Part shown: positions 5,435 through 11,975 of the stretch, one piece after another | How positions within the stretch are numbered: position 1 is the stretch's first letter | Layout of the letters: every line of letters begins with the position of its first letter | Virus record (IMG/VR): IMGVR_UViG_3300043331_000516 | Span: 1-41,536 of that record | Reading direction: 5' to 3' (one strand) | Source of the DNA: a virus | DNA length: 41,536 bases | The notes under the pieces: generated by a model | The model's database searches: none | Seen by the model: the letters and a program-made list of their open reading frames with translations, nothing else | What the model was told of the DNA's origin: nothing | Program-made: the position numbers and the translations under genes

Positions 5435-6078
5435 CTAGGCCCCGGCTCCTCGACCTGTTCTGCGGGGCAGGTGGCGCCGGCATGGGCTACCACCAAGCCG
5501 GGTTCGAGGTCGTCGGGGTGGACATCGCTCCGCAGCCGCACTACCCGTTCGAGTTCCACCAGGCTGATGCGCTCGAGTATCCCCTCGAGGGGTTCGACGT
5601 CATCCACGCTAGTGCTCCCTGCCAGCGGTTCACCGCCTACGGGCGTCGAAAGGGCATCGACCGCGAACGACACCTGAACCTGATCCCCGCCACCAGGGCT
5701 CGACTCCAAGCGAGCGGGCTGCCGTACGTCCTTGAGAACGTGGAAGGTGCTCCACTCAACAGCCCTATCCGGCTCTGCGGCACCAGCTTCGGCCCTGACC
5801 TGCAACGACACCGGCTGTTCGAGAGCAACATCCCACTGGCCGGTCGTCCTTGCGACCACGGCCGCAACACCTCGCGCTGGCCGATGGCTACCAACCGGCA
5901 GAACAAGCGCCGCACCATCGAGGTTGGGGTGTACCGCATCCCCCTATCTGACCAGCAGCGAGCTATGGGCATTGGCTGGATGACTCTTGAGGAGCTCAGC
6001 CAGGCTATCCCGCCCGCCTACACCCGCTTCCTCGGCGAGCAGCTCCTCCAGCATGTCGGTGCCGTGACCAGATCGTGA
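5431..6078 (+). CDS. DNA (cytosine-5) methyltransferase, compact
   Basis: The 215-aa product carries C5-methyltransferase motifs in order: I (LLDLFCGAGGAGMG, residues 6-19, SAM binding), IV (SAPCQRF, the Cys nucleophile), VI (LENVEG), VIII-like (LQRHRLFESN) and X (IPPAYTRFLGEQLL). It methylates cytosine in phage DNA, most likely to evade host restriction; no cognate endonuclease is nearby. It is much shorter than bacterial enzymes (300+ aa), so the target-recognition region is minimal. The start at 5431 is coupled to the previous gene; an in-frame upstream extension to 5311 would only overlap that gene. Confidence 0.88.
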   Translation: MTRPRLLDLFCGAGGAGMGYHQAGFEVVGVDIAPQPHYPFEFHQADALEYPLEGFDVIHASAPCQRFTAYGRRKGIDRERHLNLIPATRARLQASGLPYVLENVEGAPLNSPIRLCGTSFGPDLQRHRLFESNIPLAGRPCDHGRNTSRWPMATNRQNKRRTIEVGVYRIPLSDQQRAMGIGWMTLEELSQAIPPAYTRFLGEQLLQHVGAVTRS

Positions 6079-6150
6079 CCGTCGCCTAGCTTGCCCCCTC
6101 TGGGCTGATCGGGAGAGTATCCGCGCCGTCCGGTCCGCACTCTCTCTCAT

Positions 6151-6161
6151 CCCTACCAGGG
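6151..6161 (+). promoter_or_regulatory. CCCTACCAGGG element over the ribosome-binding site
   Basis: This 11-bp sequence (CCCT/AGGG arms) is repeated exactly at 12596..12606, each time a few bases before GAA...GCAATG. The AGGG arm supplies the SD. The shared 5' element suggests common translational control or a duplicated 5' region. Confidence 0.45.
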
Positions 6162-6172
6162 GGGAACCCGCA

Positions 6173-6724
6173 ATGCGCAAGCGTGTCCTCGCCGTGGCCT
6201 CGGTGGTCGCGGTGCTCTCTGTCCTGGCGGCGGTCTTCGTCGTCAACTTCGCCAAGGCCGACGACCTGCTCCGCACCGACGTCGGCCGCCGCGATGTCCC
6301 GGTCTACAAGAACGGCAACTCCGCGGCCGGGGAGATCAACGTCCGGGTGTACGCCAGCCAGTTCGACCGCGACGGCGACGGTGACACCCTCGTGGATCAC
6401 CAGCGGGCCGTCGCCCGGGTCTACAAGATCCGCGGCGCCTACCGGGTGCAGATCAACACCGTCCGGCTCCAGCGGCTCACCGACACCGGCTGGGAGACCC
6501 TCAAGAGCGCCGGCCCCGTGAACAGCGGTGCCGCCTCCAACGTGGTCGCCTACACCGACCCGCCGACCTACTTCCGCTGCAACAGCTCGACCATTTACCG
6601 CGTGCAGGTGATCGGTCTGGTCCGCTGGGGTTCGGCTGGTGGGCAGCTCAACAGCTTCAACGTGCTGTCGAACCGCTGGATCAACACTGACGCCGACTCG
6701 TCCTGCGAGCCGCTGGAGGTGTAG
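6173..6724 (+). CDS. Secreted/exported protein, 183 aa
   Basis: The N-terminus is a clear Sec signal or anchor: MRKR, a hydrophobic core (VLAVASVVAVLSVLAAVFVV), then a polar region after about residue 28. The mature part is beta-rich with two Cys near the end (YFRCNSS, SSCEPLEV) that could form a disulfide. The start is preceded by CCCTACCAGGG, an 11-bp element also found before the gene at 12610/12616. It is followed by a strong convergent terminator. Function is unknown; surface exclusion or host cell-envelope modification are possibilities only. Confidence 0.75.
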   Translation: MRKRVLAVASVVAVLSVLAAVFVVNFAKADDLLRTDVGRRDVPVYKNGNSAAGEINVRVYASQFDRDGDGDTLVDHQRAVARVYKIRGAYRVQINTVRLQRLTDTGWETLKSAGPVNSGAASNVVAYTDPPTYFRCNSSTIYRVQVIGLVRWGSAGGQLNSFNVLSNRWINTDADSSCEPLEV

Positions 6725-6780
6725 CAAGGGGCCCGAGCCGGGGCGCCGCTGGGCTGTCCTGGTGTAGCCCCCGGCTCCCC

Positions 6781-6830
6781 AAAGCGCACAGCCCCACCAT
6801 CAGGACCGGGATGGTGGGGCTGCTGCGTTT
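6781..6830. terminator. Bidirectional terminator between convergent genes
   Basis: CAGCCCCACCAT (6789..6800) pairs perfectly with ATGGTGGGGCTG (6811..6822). Outer AAAGCGCA / TGCGTTT extends the stem with one bulge and gives A-rich and T-rich flanks. It lies between the plus-strand secreted protein and the minus-strand DUF397-like gene, serving both directions. Confidence 0.8.
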
Positions 6831-6836
6831 CTGGGG

Positions 6837-6989
6837 TTAGGGCAGGTCGAACTCTCCGGCTCGGACTCCGGCAAGGAACTCCTCCCATGCGGCGAGGGGA
6901 ATGATGAGGGTAGGCAGGTCGTCCTCGTCGTTGCGGTAGAGGAGGACGTTGTCGCCGACGATGATCCAGGTCAGGGGGTTCTCGGTCAC
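6837..6989 (-). CDS. DUF397-like small protein
   Basis: From GTG 6989 (overlapping the upstream TGA) the 50-aa product ends AAWEEFLAGVRAGEFDLP, the signature C-terminus of DUF397 proteins, preceded by two strands (WIIVGDNVLLYRN, LPTLIIPL). In Streptomyces and relatives DUF397 proteins sit beside XRE-family regulators and influence differentiation; here an HTH gene lies about 0.9 kb upstream on the same strand. It lacks the usual N-terminal part. ATG 6998 is an alternative start; an open frame to 7118 gives only a His/Pro-rich extension and is rejected. Confidence 0.65.
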   Translation of the reverse strand: MTENPLTWIIVGDNVLLYRNDEDDLPTLIIPLAAWEEFLAGVRAGEFDLP

Positions 6990-7108
6990 CAGAGCCATCC
7001 CTTCGGTGTGGCGGCGAGGGCCGGGAGGGCGGTGGCGAGGGCGGCCAGGATGGTGGCGCCGATGAGGGTGAGGGTGCGCCGGAGCTGTCGGCGCTGGTAT
7101 CGGGTCAT
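6986..7108 (-). CDS. 40-aa single-span membrane or signal peptide protein
   Basis: ATG 7108 is preceded by GGGAGGGGG. The product starts with basic MTRYQRRQLRR, then a hydrophobic helix (LIGATILAALATALPALAA) with a signal-peptidase-like end. The stop overlaps the DUF397-like GTG (GTGA). It is probably co-translated with that gene. Confidence 0.5.
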   Translation of the reverse strand: MTRYQRRQLRRTLTLIGATILAALATALPALAATPKGWLW

Positions 7109-7157
7109 GGGGAATCACCCCCTCCCAACCCGTTCTGCTGAGAGATAACGCTCACTC

Positions 7158-7187
7158 TCTTTACGACGGTATGCCCCAACTTGTCAA
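7158..7187 (-). promoter_or_regulatory. Promoter for the DUF397-like operon
   Basis: On the minus strand, a perfect TTGACA (7187..7182) is followed after 18 bp by TAAAGA (7163..7158). The first downstream start codons are at 7118/7108. The -10 match is weak. Confidence 0.5.
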
Positions 7188-7236
7188 GAGTCGGCATATC
7201 CTGTCAGCAACACAGGCCCCATCAGGAGGCGCGGCA

Positions 7237-7389
7237 ATGCGGCCCGTTCCCATCCCCGAGCTACCCGAGGAACCCGACACCGACGAGGACACCCCTCCCG
7301 GCCCACCAGAGGCCCCCTACGGTCCTGCCAACGAGAAGGCGCCCCCCCGTGGGGAGGGGCGCTGGATCGGCTGGGGAAGGGCGCTCTAG
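7237..7389 (+). CDS. Hypothetical 50-aa acidic, Pro-rich protein
   Basis: CAGGAGGCGCGGCA before ATG 7237 is a strong SD. The product is acidic and Pro-rich (ELPEEPDTDEDTPPGPPEAP) and likely disordered. It converges with the minus-strand gene 7386..7931, stops overlapping by four bases. Confidence 0.5.
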   Translation: MRPVPIPELPEEPDTDEDTPPGPPEAPYGPANEKAPPRGEGRWIGWGRAL

Positions 7390-7931
7390 GCCACATGCAC
7401 CTCTGAGTACATGACGGCGATGGCTGGCTCGAACGCGGCTAGGTGCCGCGGCCAGTCCCCGGTCAGGGTGGCGGCCACGGTCGCGTCGTGCTCCAGCAGG
7501 AACGCCAGGTGCCGGATGCCGTGCAGCAGCACGCCCCACAGCCTGACCATCGGCGGCTCGGTCGGCCCGTGGGTCGGCTCCCCGCCCACGACCTCGGCCA
7601 CCCGGGGGGAGATCGGCCGGGCGTCCGGCCACTCAGACGGCACGGGCCCGTCGCAGGCCAGGACCGCCAGGTAGGTGAGGGTCACACTCCCGCCGCCGTT
7701 GCGCCAGGACGTCGAGTGCAGGCAGATCAGGTCATCGAGGGCGCCGTGGCGGATCAGCTCGAGCTCGGCCGAGGAGTGCGGCTCGGAGTGGTTGGGGACG
7801 GGCATGGACGGCCACGGGCCCTCCTCGCCCGAGAGCAGCCACAGGCCGGCGCGGTCGGCGGCGACCGGCCACACCTCCACCTCGACGGTCATCGGTGTGT
7901 AGGGCTCCATGCCGTGCTCGTACTCGATCAT
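7386..7931 (-). CDS. Conserved actinobacterial protein of unknown function, 181 aa
   Basis: The product begins MIEYEHGMEPYTPMTVEVEVWP and has a C-terminal helix region GVLLHGIRHLAFLLEHDATVA. I recognise this as resembling a conserved protein of unknown function found in streptomycetes near HTH regulators. It is coupled to the upstream HTH gene (4-bp overlap at 7928..7931), so they form a two-gene operon. The longer open frame to 8432 is rejected because it overlaps the HTH gene. No catalytic motif is visible. Confidence 0.65.
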   Translation of the reverse strand: MIEYEHGMEPYTPMTVEVEVWPVAADRAGLWLLSGEEGPWPSMPVPNHSEPHSSAELELIRHGALDDLICLHSTSWRNGGGSVTLTYLAVLACDGPVPSEWPDARPISPRVAEVVGGEPTHGPTEPPMVRLWGVLLHGIRHLAFLLEHDATVAATLTGDWPRHLAAFEPAIAVMYSEVHVA

Positions 7932-8257
7932 GCGAGGGCCTCCTCTCCGGCCGTCTTGCCCTTCTCGTAGCCGTCCACGATCTGCCCGACCCGCTGGCGG
8001 GTGACGCCGGCCAGGTCGGCGAGGGCGGTCAGGGACAGTTCCTTGGCCTCCCAGATGCGGCCGACGGTCTGGGTCCGGAGTTCGGCCGCTTCCTTGTAGG
8101 CCGCCTCGGCTTCCTTGAAGAAGCTGTTGGCGTGGGTGAGGGCCTCTTGGGGGTCGGGGATGGCGTTGATGGCGGCCACTACCTCCTCGTGCGCCGAGCG
8201 GACGACAGCGGCATAACGGGCTACGGCCTGCTCTGCTGCGGCGGACTGCTCGGACAT
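7928..8257 (-). CDS. HTH regulator, candidate repressor (109 aa)
   Basis: The N-terminal 65 residues are helical (VARYAAVVRSAHEEVVAAINAI), and the C-terminal part holds a helix-turn-helix: LTALADLAGVTRQRVGQIVDGYEK (about residues 75-99). ATG 8257 has no SD, but TATGAT lies 7 bases upstream, so the mRNA is probably leaderless. It faces a rightward promoter with a palindrome at its start site, as expected for a lysogeny or copy-control repressor. Starts upstream (for example 8296) are possible but would run across the -10 element. Confidence 0.7.
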   Translation of the reverse strand: MSEQSAAAEQAVARYAAVVRSAHEEVVAAINAIPDPQEALTHANSFFKEAEAAYKEAAELRTQTVGRIWEAKELSLTALADLAGVTRQRVGQIVDGYEKGKTAGEEALA

Positions 8258-8356
8258 GGTCAGAATCATACCGCAATAGGTCTTGCGTTCGCTCATCGTA
8301 TCCGCTAGGGTGCCTACGTGCAAGGCCCCTTGCGCACCCGATGAGGAGGACAAACG
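8258..8356. promoter_or_regulatory. Divergent switch region with palindromic operator
   Basis: Leftward: TATGAT (8270..8265), 7 bp from the HTH gene's ATG. Rightward: TTGCGT (8283..8288), 17-bp spacer, TAGGGT (8306..8311). At the expected rightward transcription start lies GCAAGG-CC-CCTTGC (8320..8333), a dyad suited to repressor binding. The following GAGGAGGACAAACG is the SD of the gene at 8357. Confidence 0.55.
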
Positions 8357-8455
8357 TTGGAGAACGGAGCCCGCCGTCTCCCACCGGCCGCCGCGCCGGC
8401 CGCCGGCCCGGGGTTCCTGCAGCATCCCCCACCCGGGCCGGCGGTCCCCGAATGA
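8357..8455 (+). CDS. Hypothetical 32-aa Pro/Ala-rich protein
   Basis: TTG 8357 follows GAGGAGGACAAACG; the stop overlaps the next ATG (ATGA). The product is low complexity (PPAAAPAAGPG). Good translation signals support it, but the sequence is uninformative. It may serve mainly as a translated leader of the operon. Confidence 0.45.
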   Translation: MENGARRLPPAAAPAAGPGFLQHPPPGPAVPE

Positions 8456-8649
8456 GCGTCGCCTTCCAGGCGTTCCTGCGCTGCGACGCCTGCGGGGCAA
8501 CCTACGACCTCGTGGCTGTGGTCGACCCGTCCGTGAACTACGGCCCGACCATCGAGGCCATTCGTAAGCAGGCCGCTAGGAACGGCTGGACGGTGTGGGC
8601 GGGTCGGGTGCGTTCCCGCCGCGACTTTTGCCCGGAGCACGTCCGATGA
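8452..8649 (+). CDS. Zinc-ribbon-like protein, 65 aa
   Basis: The product has RCDACGATYD (residues 10-19) and, near the end, RRDFCPEH, a C-x2-C...C-x2-H set. Between them is a helix (IEAIRKQAARNGWTV). Small proteins of this design are common in actinobacterial mobile elements. Starts upstream are rejected for overlap. Confidence 0.7.
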   Translation: MSVAFQAFLRCDACGATYDLVAVVDPSVNYGPTIEAIRKQAARNGWTVWAGRVRSRRDFCPEHVR

Positions 8650-8789
8650 TCGACCACCCGTTCGAGCCCTACACCTATGGCGACAAAGTGATTTGTAGCC
8701 ATATCGATCTGACCCGAGGGTACGGGCAGGTCTGCAGCAGGCCCGAGAGCGAGCACGACCAGACGGAGGACATCGAACAGACCGAGTAA
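8646..8789 (+). CDS. Hypothetical 47-aa protein with CxH/C/H residues
   Basis: ATG overlaps the previous stop. VICSHIDLTRGYGQVCSRPESEH suggests a small metal site like those in other short actinophage proteins. The acidic tail ends the cluster; a hairpin follows at 8799. Confidence 0.65.
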   Translation: MIDHPFEPYTYGDKVICSHIDLTRGYGQVCSRPESEHDQTEDIEQTE

Positions 8790-8798
8790 GCGGCAGGC

Positions 8799-8819
8799 CC
8801 GGGAGTCGGAAGCTCCCGG
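8799..8819 (+). terminator. Hairpin CCGGGAG-N7-CTCCCGG
   Basis: A perfect 7-bp stem lies 10 bases after the stop at 8789, without a T run. A second weaker stem follows (AGGCATC 8827..8833 / GATGCCT 8851..8857) and covers the start of the 20-aa ORF. Confidence 0.45.
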
Positions 8820-8851
8820 ACCCGCCAGGCATCCGAAAGAGAGGCCCTCAG

Positions 8852-8914
8852 ATGCCTTCGTATCGTCCAACCTGCCCGTATCTGGGCGCAACCCCCCATC
8901 GGGAGATCCGGTGA
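8852..8914 (+). CDS. 20-aa mini-ORF upstream of the transfer-like module
   Basis: ATG 8852 follows GAGAGGCCCTCAG and opens 20 codons ending TGATG into the next gene. The start lies inside a hairpin arm (8851..8857). It could be a coupled leader peptide. Nothing else identifies it. Confidence 0.35.
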   Translation: MPSYRPTCPYLGATPHREIR

Positions 8915-9132
8915 TGGGGGCGTTCCTGGACTTCCTCGGCTGGGACAGCCTGAGCTGGGCCGAGCAGATCGCCGTCGTCTTCTACTGCACCATCGGCGCG
9001 GTCGCCGGGTTCGTGCTGGCGATGTGGGCGCTCGCCCTGTTCGGGTTCGGCCCTCGCCGCCCTGCCAGGAAGGCCAAGCCCCGATCCAAGGCCAAGGCGA
9101 AGGCGAAGCGTAGGGCGGTGGTCCGGGGCTGA
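8914..9132 (+). CDS. Single-span membrane protein with basic tail, 72 aa
   Basis: A hydrophobic segment (about residues 17-45, IAVVFYCTIGAVAGFVLAMW) precedes a Lys/Arg/Ala tail (ARKAKPRSKAKAKAKRR). The topology suggests the tail is cytoplasmic. The stop overlaps the ATG of the cell-wall enzyme gene, so they are coupled. It probably works with the next two genes in the membrane. GTG 8911 is an alternative start. Confidence 0.65.
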   Translation: MGAFLDFLGWDSLSWAEQIAVVFYCTIGAVAGFVLAMWALALFGFGPRRPARKAKPRSKAKAKAKRRAVVRG

Positions 9133-10079
9133 TGTACCCCCAGCTCTCCGTCCGCGCCAAGATGGCCGCCGCGCCCTATGTGTTCTTCGCGTTGCTGGGC
9201 CTGTTCCTCGCGGGGAACTTCGACTCGGCAGCCCAGCCCACCGACGCCCCCGGTCGTGTCTCGGCTGCTCCGTCGTCGCCGCAGATGGCCGCCCAGGCGG
9301 TCTCCTTCGCCCTCGCCCAGCGCGGCAAGCCCTACAAGTGGGGCGCGAACGGCCCCAACGCCTACGACTGCTCCGGGCTGATGTGGGCGGCGTGGCGGTC
9401 GGCGGGGGTCAGCATCCCCCGCACCGCTGCCAACCAGCTCGCCCACCTCCCCCGCGCAAAGGGCAAGCTCAAGGCTGGCGACCTCGTCATCTACGCCACC
9501 AACGGCCCCTCACGGCGCCATGTGGCGATGGTGGTCGCCTCCGGTCGCATGGTCGAGGCCCGAGGGAAGGGCATCCCCGTCCGGGTGACCGCCCTCCGCA
9601 AGGGTTGGCTCGGGGTGGTCCGGCCGATCAGCCCCATCATGCTGGCGTCCGGGTTCGCCAAGCACACCATCCCCGGCCGCTACCTGGCCCTGTACCAGAA
9701 GGCCGGGAACGGTGAGGTCTGGAAGACCAAGGACGGCCGCCGCTATGCCGCCTGGGCCGTCCTTGCGGGCATCGGGAGGGTCGAGAGCAACCACGGCCGT
9801 TCCCGCCTGCCCGGGGTCCGTTCCGGGGCGAACCCGTGGGGTGCCTGCGGCCCCATGCAGATCGGCTGCGTCTCCGGTTCCAAGGCCGGCAACTCCTGGG
9901 CGCGCTATGGCAAGGGCCGACCGTACAACCCCGGCAACGCCATCCCGGCCGCCCGCCGCTACCTGCTCGCCAACGGCGCCCGCCGCAACGTCTACGGCGC
10001 CGTCTGGAACTACAACCACGCCGATTGGTACGTCCGCGGCGTGCTCAACCGGGCACGTCACTACCAGAAGGGAGCATGA
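9132..10079 (+). CDS. NlpC/P60 peptidase plus lysozyme-like (SLT) cell-wall enzyme
   Basis: The 315-aa protein has an N-terminal membrane segment (about 13-28), then an NlpC/P60 domain (about 52-165) with the Cys nucleophile in YDCSG (Cys80) and His in RRHVAM (His130). A C-terminal transglycosylase-like domain follows (about 205-300), with Glu218 in RVESNHG and GPMQIG. Two-domain enzymes of this kind open the peptidoglycan for DNA transfer in Gram-positive conjugative elements. The flanking membrane proteins and DUF2637 gene support that reading over an ordinary phage lysin. The virion endolysin is separate (36512). It could alternatively aid lysis or DNA entry. Confidence 0.8.
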   Translation: MYPQLSVRAKMAAAPYVFFALLGLFLAGNFDSAAQPTDAPGRVSAAPSSPQMAAQAVSFALAQRGKPYKWGANGPNAYDCSGLMWAAWRSAGVSIPRTAANQLAHLPRAKGKLKAGDLVIYATNGPSRRHVAMVVASGRMVEARGKGIPVRVTALRKGWLGVVRPISPIMLASGFAKHTIPGRYLALYQKAGNGEVWKTKDGRRYAAWAVLAGIGRVESNHGRSRLPGVRSGANPWGACGPMQIGCVSGSKAGNSWARYGKGRPYNPGNAIPAARRYLLANGARRNVYGAVWNYNHADWYVRGVLNRARHYQKGA

Positions 10080-10532
10080 ATGTTCCGTCACGCACCACCT
10101 ACCCTCGGGCCCGGCTGGGCCCCGATGGGCCAGCCCCAGCCCGCGCAGTCCCAGGCGGCAGTCTGGCTGCCCAAGATCGCCCGTGAGGTCGCCATCTTCG
10201 GCGTCCTCATCTTCCTCGCCGGCCGTCTCGGGGTCCTCGCCCACCCGGCGAGCTGGCTGGCCATCCTGATCGGTCGGGGGCTGGTCGGGGTCTTCCCCAA
10301 CCTCCGGGCCGAGCGGCGGGTGTTCCGGACCCTGCTCGAGTGGCTCGCCGTCGCCGTGCTCGGCGCCATCGTCGCCACCGTCCCGGCCACCTCCAAGGCG
10401 ATCAAGGAGCGCGCCCCGGTCAAGGTCGAGAGCGTCCAGCCCGGCTCGCTCGATGACCTCCGTGAGGGTGTCATCAACCTGTACGAGCGGATCGCCAAGG
10501 GCGGCCACATCCCCGGCAAGGCCGACAAGTGA
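10080..10532 (+). CDS. Two-span membrane protein, 150 aa
   Basis: It starts one base after the cell-wall enzyme's stop. A Pro-rich cytoplasmic head (about 1-30) is followed by two hydrophobic segments (about 36-50 and 87-102), and a charged C-terminus (LREGVINLYERIAKGG). The operon position suggests a partner of the NlpC/P60-SLT protein. No family name can be given with confidence. Confidence 0.65.
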   Translation: MFRHAPPTLGPGWAPMGQPQPAQSQAAVWLPKIAREVAIFGVLIFLAGRLGVLAHPASWLAILIGRGLVGVFPNLRAERRVFRTLLEWLAVAVLGAIVATVPATSKAIKERAPVKVESVQPGSLDDLREGVINLYERIAKGGHIPGKADK

Positions 10533-10545
10533 CGCTCCCCACCCA

Positions 10546-10555
10546 TGTAATTACA
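10546..10555. promoter_or_regulatory. 10-bp palindrome TGTAATTACA
   Basis: A perfect AT-rich palindrome in a GC-rich background, between the membrane gene and the DUF2637 gene, 22 bp before its ATG. It is a possible operator; nothing identifies the binder. Confidence 0.35.
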
Positions 10556-10576
10556 CCGCTGTCAGGAGGCCGTTAG

Positions 10577-11350
10577 ATGTGGTCGACGTTGCCGTCCAAC
10601 CTTCGAACTGTGCTGGGGGTGGCGCTCTTCCTCGGCATCGGGGTCGCTGCCGCCGCCTTCACCCTGTCGTTCTTCGCGCTCCGGGATGCCGCCTCTGACC
10701 CGATGCTCCAGTTCGGGGACGGGCACGCCTGGCTGTTCCCCATCGGGATCGACATGGCCCTGATCTTCTTCGAGATCCTGCTGATCGGCGCCTCGATGGT
10801 CCGGGTGCAGGAGCGGGGCCAGCTCGTCCCCTACCCGCGGACGGTGCCGTTCCTGCTCGTGGTGCTGTCCGCTGCCGCGACCCTGTACTTCAACGGTACC
10901 CGTGTTCCACCCCAGGCCCGACCGATCGCCCTTGCGGTCCCGGTGGCCTCCATCCTGGTCACCCTGGGGCTGGCCTACCTGCTGAAGATGTTGGTCCGGG
11001 TGTCGGGTGCCGACCATGTGTTCGAGGCCCCGGTCGCCTCTGACCCTCGAAAGCTTGTTCGGTCCAGCGATGTGGTCGACGGCGAGCTCGTCAGGGCCGA
11101 TTCGACCAGCGTAACTAGGTCCAGCAACGGGCAAAACGGACATGAGGTAAGTGGGGGAGAGGGCACCAAGATCGCCGCTATCCAAGCCGTCGCCGCCCAC
11201 CTTGGACCCGAGGAGGTCACCGAGATCGGCGCTGAGGGTGTCGCGCAGTACCTCGCGACCCACCACAACGTCCACACCAGTCCCGGGTACGTCCGCAAGG
11301 TCCTCGAAGGCCGGGCCGGGTCGAGCCGCAACGGGCACGGCAAGGCGTAG
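10577..11350 (+). CDS. DUF2637 (Spd-like) membrane protein
   Basis: AGGAGGCCGTTAG precedes ATG 10577. The N-terminal 150 residues contain four hydrophobic helices (about 10-30, 50-72, 90-104, 112-138) with GHAWLFPIGIDMALI, characteristic of DUF2637 proteins. DUF2637 proteins are encoded on actinobacterial plasmids, phages and conjugative elements, and some are linked to plasmid spread. The C-terminal part (about 200-250, IQAVAAHLGPEEVTEIGAEGVAQYL) looks helical and HTH-like. The segment GNGQNGHEVSGGEG is encoded by DNA that is partly repeated just after the gene (11363). Confidence 0.75.
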   Translation: MWSTLPSNLRTVLGVALFLGIGVAAAAFTLSFFALRDAASDPMLQFGDGHAWLFPIGIDMALIFFEILLIGASMVRVQERGQLVPYPRTVPFLLVVLSAAATLYFNGTRVPPQARPIALAVPVASILVTLGLAYLLKMLVRVSGADHVFEAPVASDPRKLVRSSDVVDGELVRADSTSVTRSSNGQNGHEVSGGEGTKIAAIQAVAAHLGPEEVTEIGAEGVAQYLATHHNVHTSPGYVRKVLEGRAGSSRNGHGKA

Positions 11351-11404
11351 CCGCTGACCGTACAAACCGGACATCCCGCAGTGGGGGAGAGGTGCCCCAG
11401 CGGG
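11132..11404 (+). repeat. Imperfect direct repeat: CAAAACGGACAT...GTGGGGGAGAGG
   Basis: CAAAACGGACAT (11132..11143) followed by AGTGGGGGAGAGG recurs as CAAACCGGACAT (11363..11374) followed by AGTGGGGGAGAGG, 231 bp apart. A third partial AGCGGGGGAGTG lies at about 11399. The first copy is in the DUF2637 gene, the second in the gap before the next gene. CAAACCGGACAT also occurs inverted at 16522..16533 beside the terminase repeats. Confidence 0.6.
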
Positions 11405-11432
11405 GGAGTGCAACCACAAGGAGAGGCCCGCC

Positions 11433-11621
11433 ATGAAGAGGTACGTCGTCATTTTGCAGCCGAAGCCCGGTTGGGGCTGGCAGACCAGCATTACCAGCCG
11501 CCGCCGGCTCTCGCGGCGCCGACTGCTCCGGCTCGCCCGCCGGAACGCCGTCGCGGCACGCGGTCCGGAGGCCAGTTGCTGGCCGCTGCTTGATTACTTC
11601 GAGGTGGAGAGGCCGTCATGA
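11433..11621 (+). CDS. Hypothetical 62-aa basic protein
   Basis: The SD is AAGGAGAGGCCCGCC before ATG 11433. The product begins MKRYVVILQPKPGWGWQT (strand) followed by an Arg-rich helix (SRRRLSRRRLLRLARRNA), suggesting nucleic-acid binding. The stop overlaps the next ATG (ATGA). It is the first gene of a short chain of tiny genes after the DUF2637 gene. Confidence 0.6.
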   Translation: MKRYVVILQPKPGWGWQTSITSRRRLSRRRLLRLARRNAVAARGPEASCWPLLDYFEVERPS

Positions 11622-11755
11622 AGTTCCGCAACCGCCGTCCCAAGTCGTCCCCGACCCATCTGTTCCCGGTCCACCTGGAGACCGCCGAGCAGACCATTGT
11701 TCGGCTCGGCCATGAGCAGGCTGAGTACGTGGCCCGTCACGTCACCCCGCTATGA
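11618..11755 (+). CDS. Hypothetical 45-aa protein
   Basis: ATG overlaps the previous stop (ATGA) with SD GGAGAGGCCGTC. The product has a basic N-terminus (MKFRNRRPKSS) and a His-containing helix (EQTIVRLGHEQAEYVARH). The stop overlaps the next ATG. No family is recognised. Confidence 0.55.
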   Translation: MKFRNRRPKSSPTHLFPVHLETAEQTIVRLGHEQAEYVARHVTPL

Positions 11756-11841
11756 GCTGGCCTGAGCGTCTCGGCCTCGTCGCGGTGGCGCTGATCCTGC
11801 CGGCCATCGTCGCCTGGGGCTACCGGAGGTGGCGTGACTGA
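11752..11841 (+). CDS. 29-aa single-span membrane peptide
   Basis: The product MSWPERLGLVAVALILPAI... is one hydrophobic helix with a basic end (YRRWRD). ATGA overlap with the preceding gene supports translation. Its size and context resemble small accessory membrane peptides; function unknown. Confidence 0.5.
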   Translation: MSWPERLGLVAVALILPAIVAWGYRRWRD

Positions 11842-11864
11842 TGAGTCCCGATAGGAGGTTCTCC

Positions 11865-11975
11865 ATGAAGAGAAGTGCGTTGATTGCGGTGGCCGGATTC
11901 GTCGGTGGGCTGCTGGCCGCGGTGTTGGCTGGCGCTGTCCAGGTGGCGCTCTATTGGGGCTGGTCGCCTTGGTGA
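11865..11975 (+). CDS. 36-aa membrane peptide
   Basis: ATAGGAGGTTCTCC before ATG 11865 is a near-perfect SD. The product is MKRS followed by a Gly/Ala-rich helix (ALIAVAGFVGGLLAAVLAG) and WGWSPW. The stop overlaps the WhiB-like GTG (GTGA), so the regulator's translation is coupled to it. Confidence 0.55.
   Translation: MKRSALIAVAGFVGGLLAAVLAGAVQVALYWGWSPW

Noticed and set aside
7386-8432. 348-aa long minus-strand ORF
   Set aside because: Its first half overlaps the HTH gene in another frame and is Arg/Gly-rich shadow; the real gene begins at 7931.
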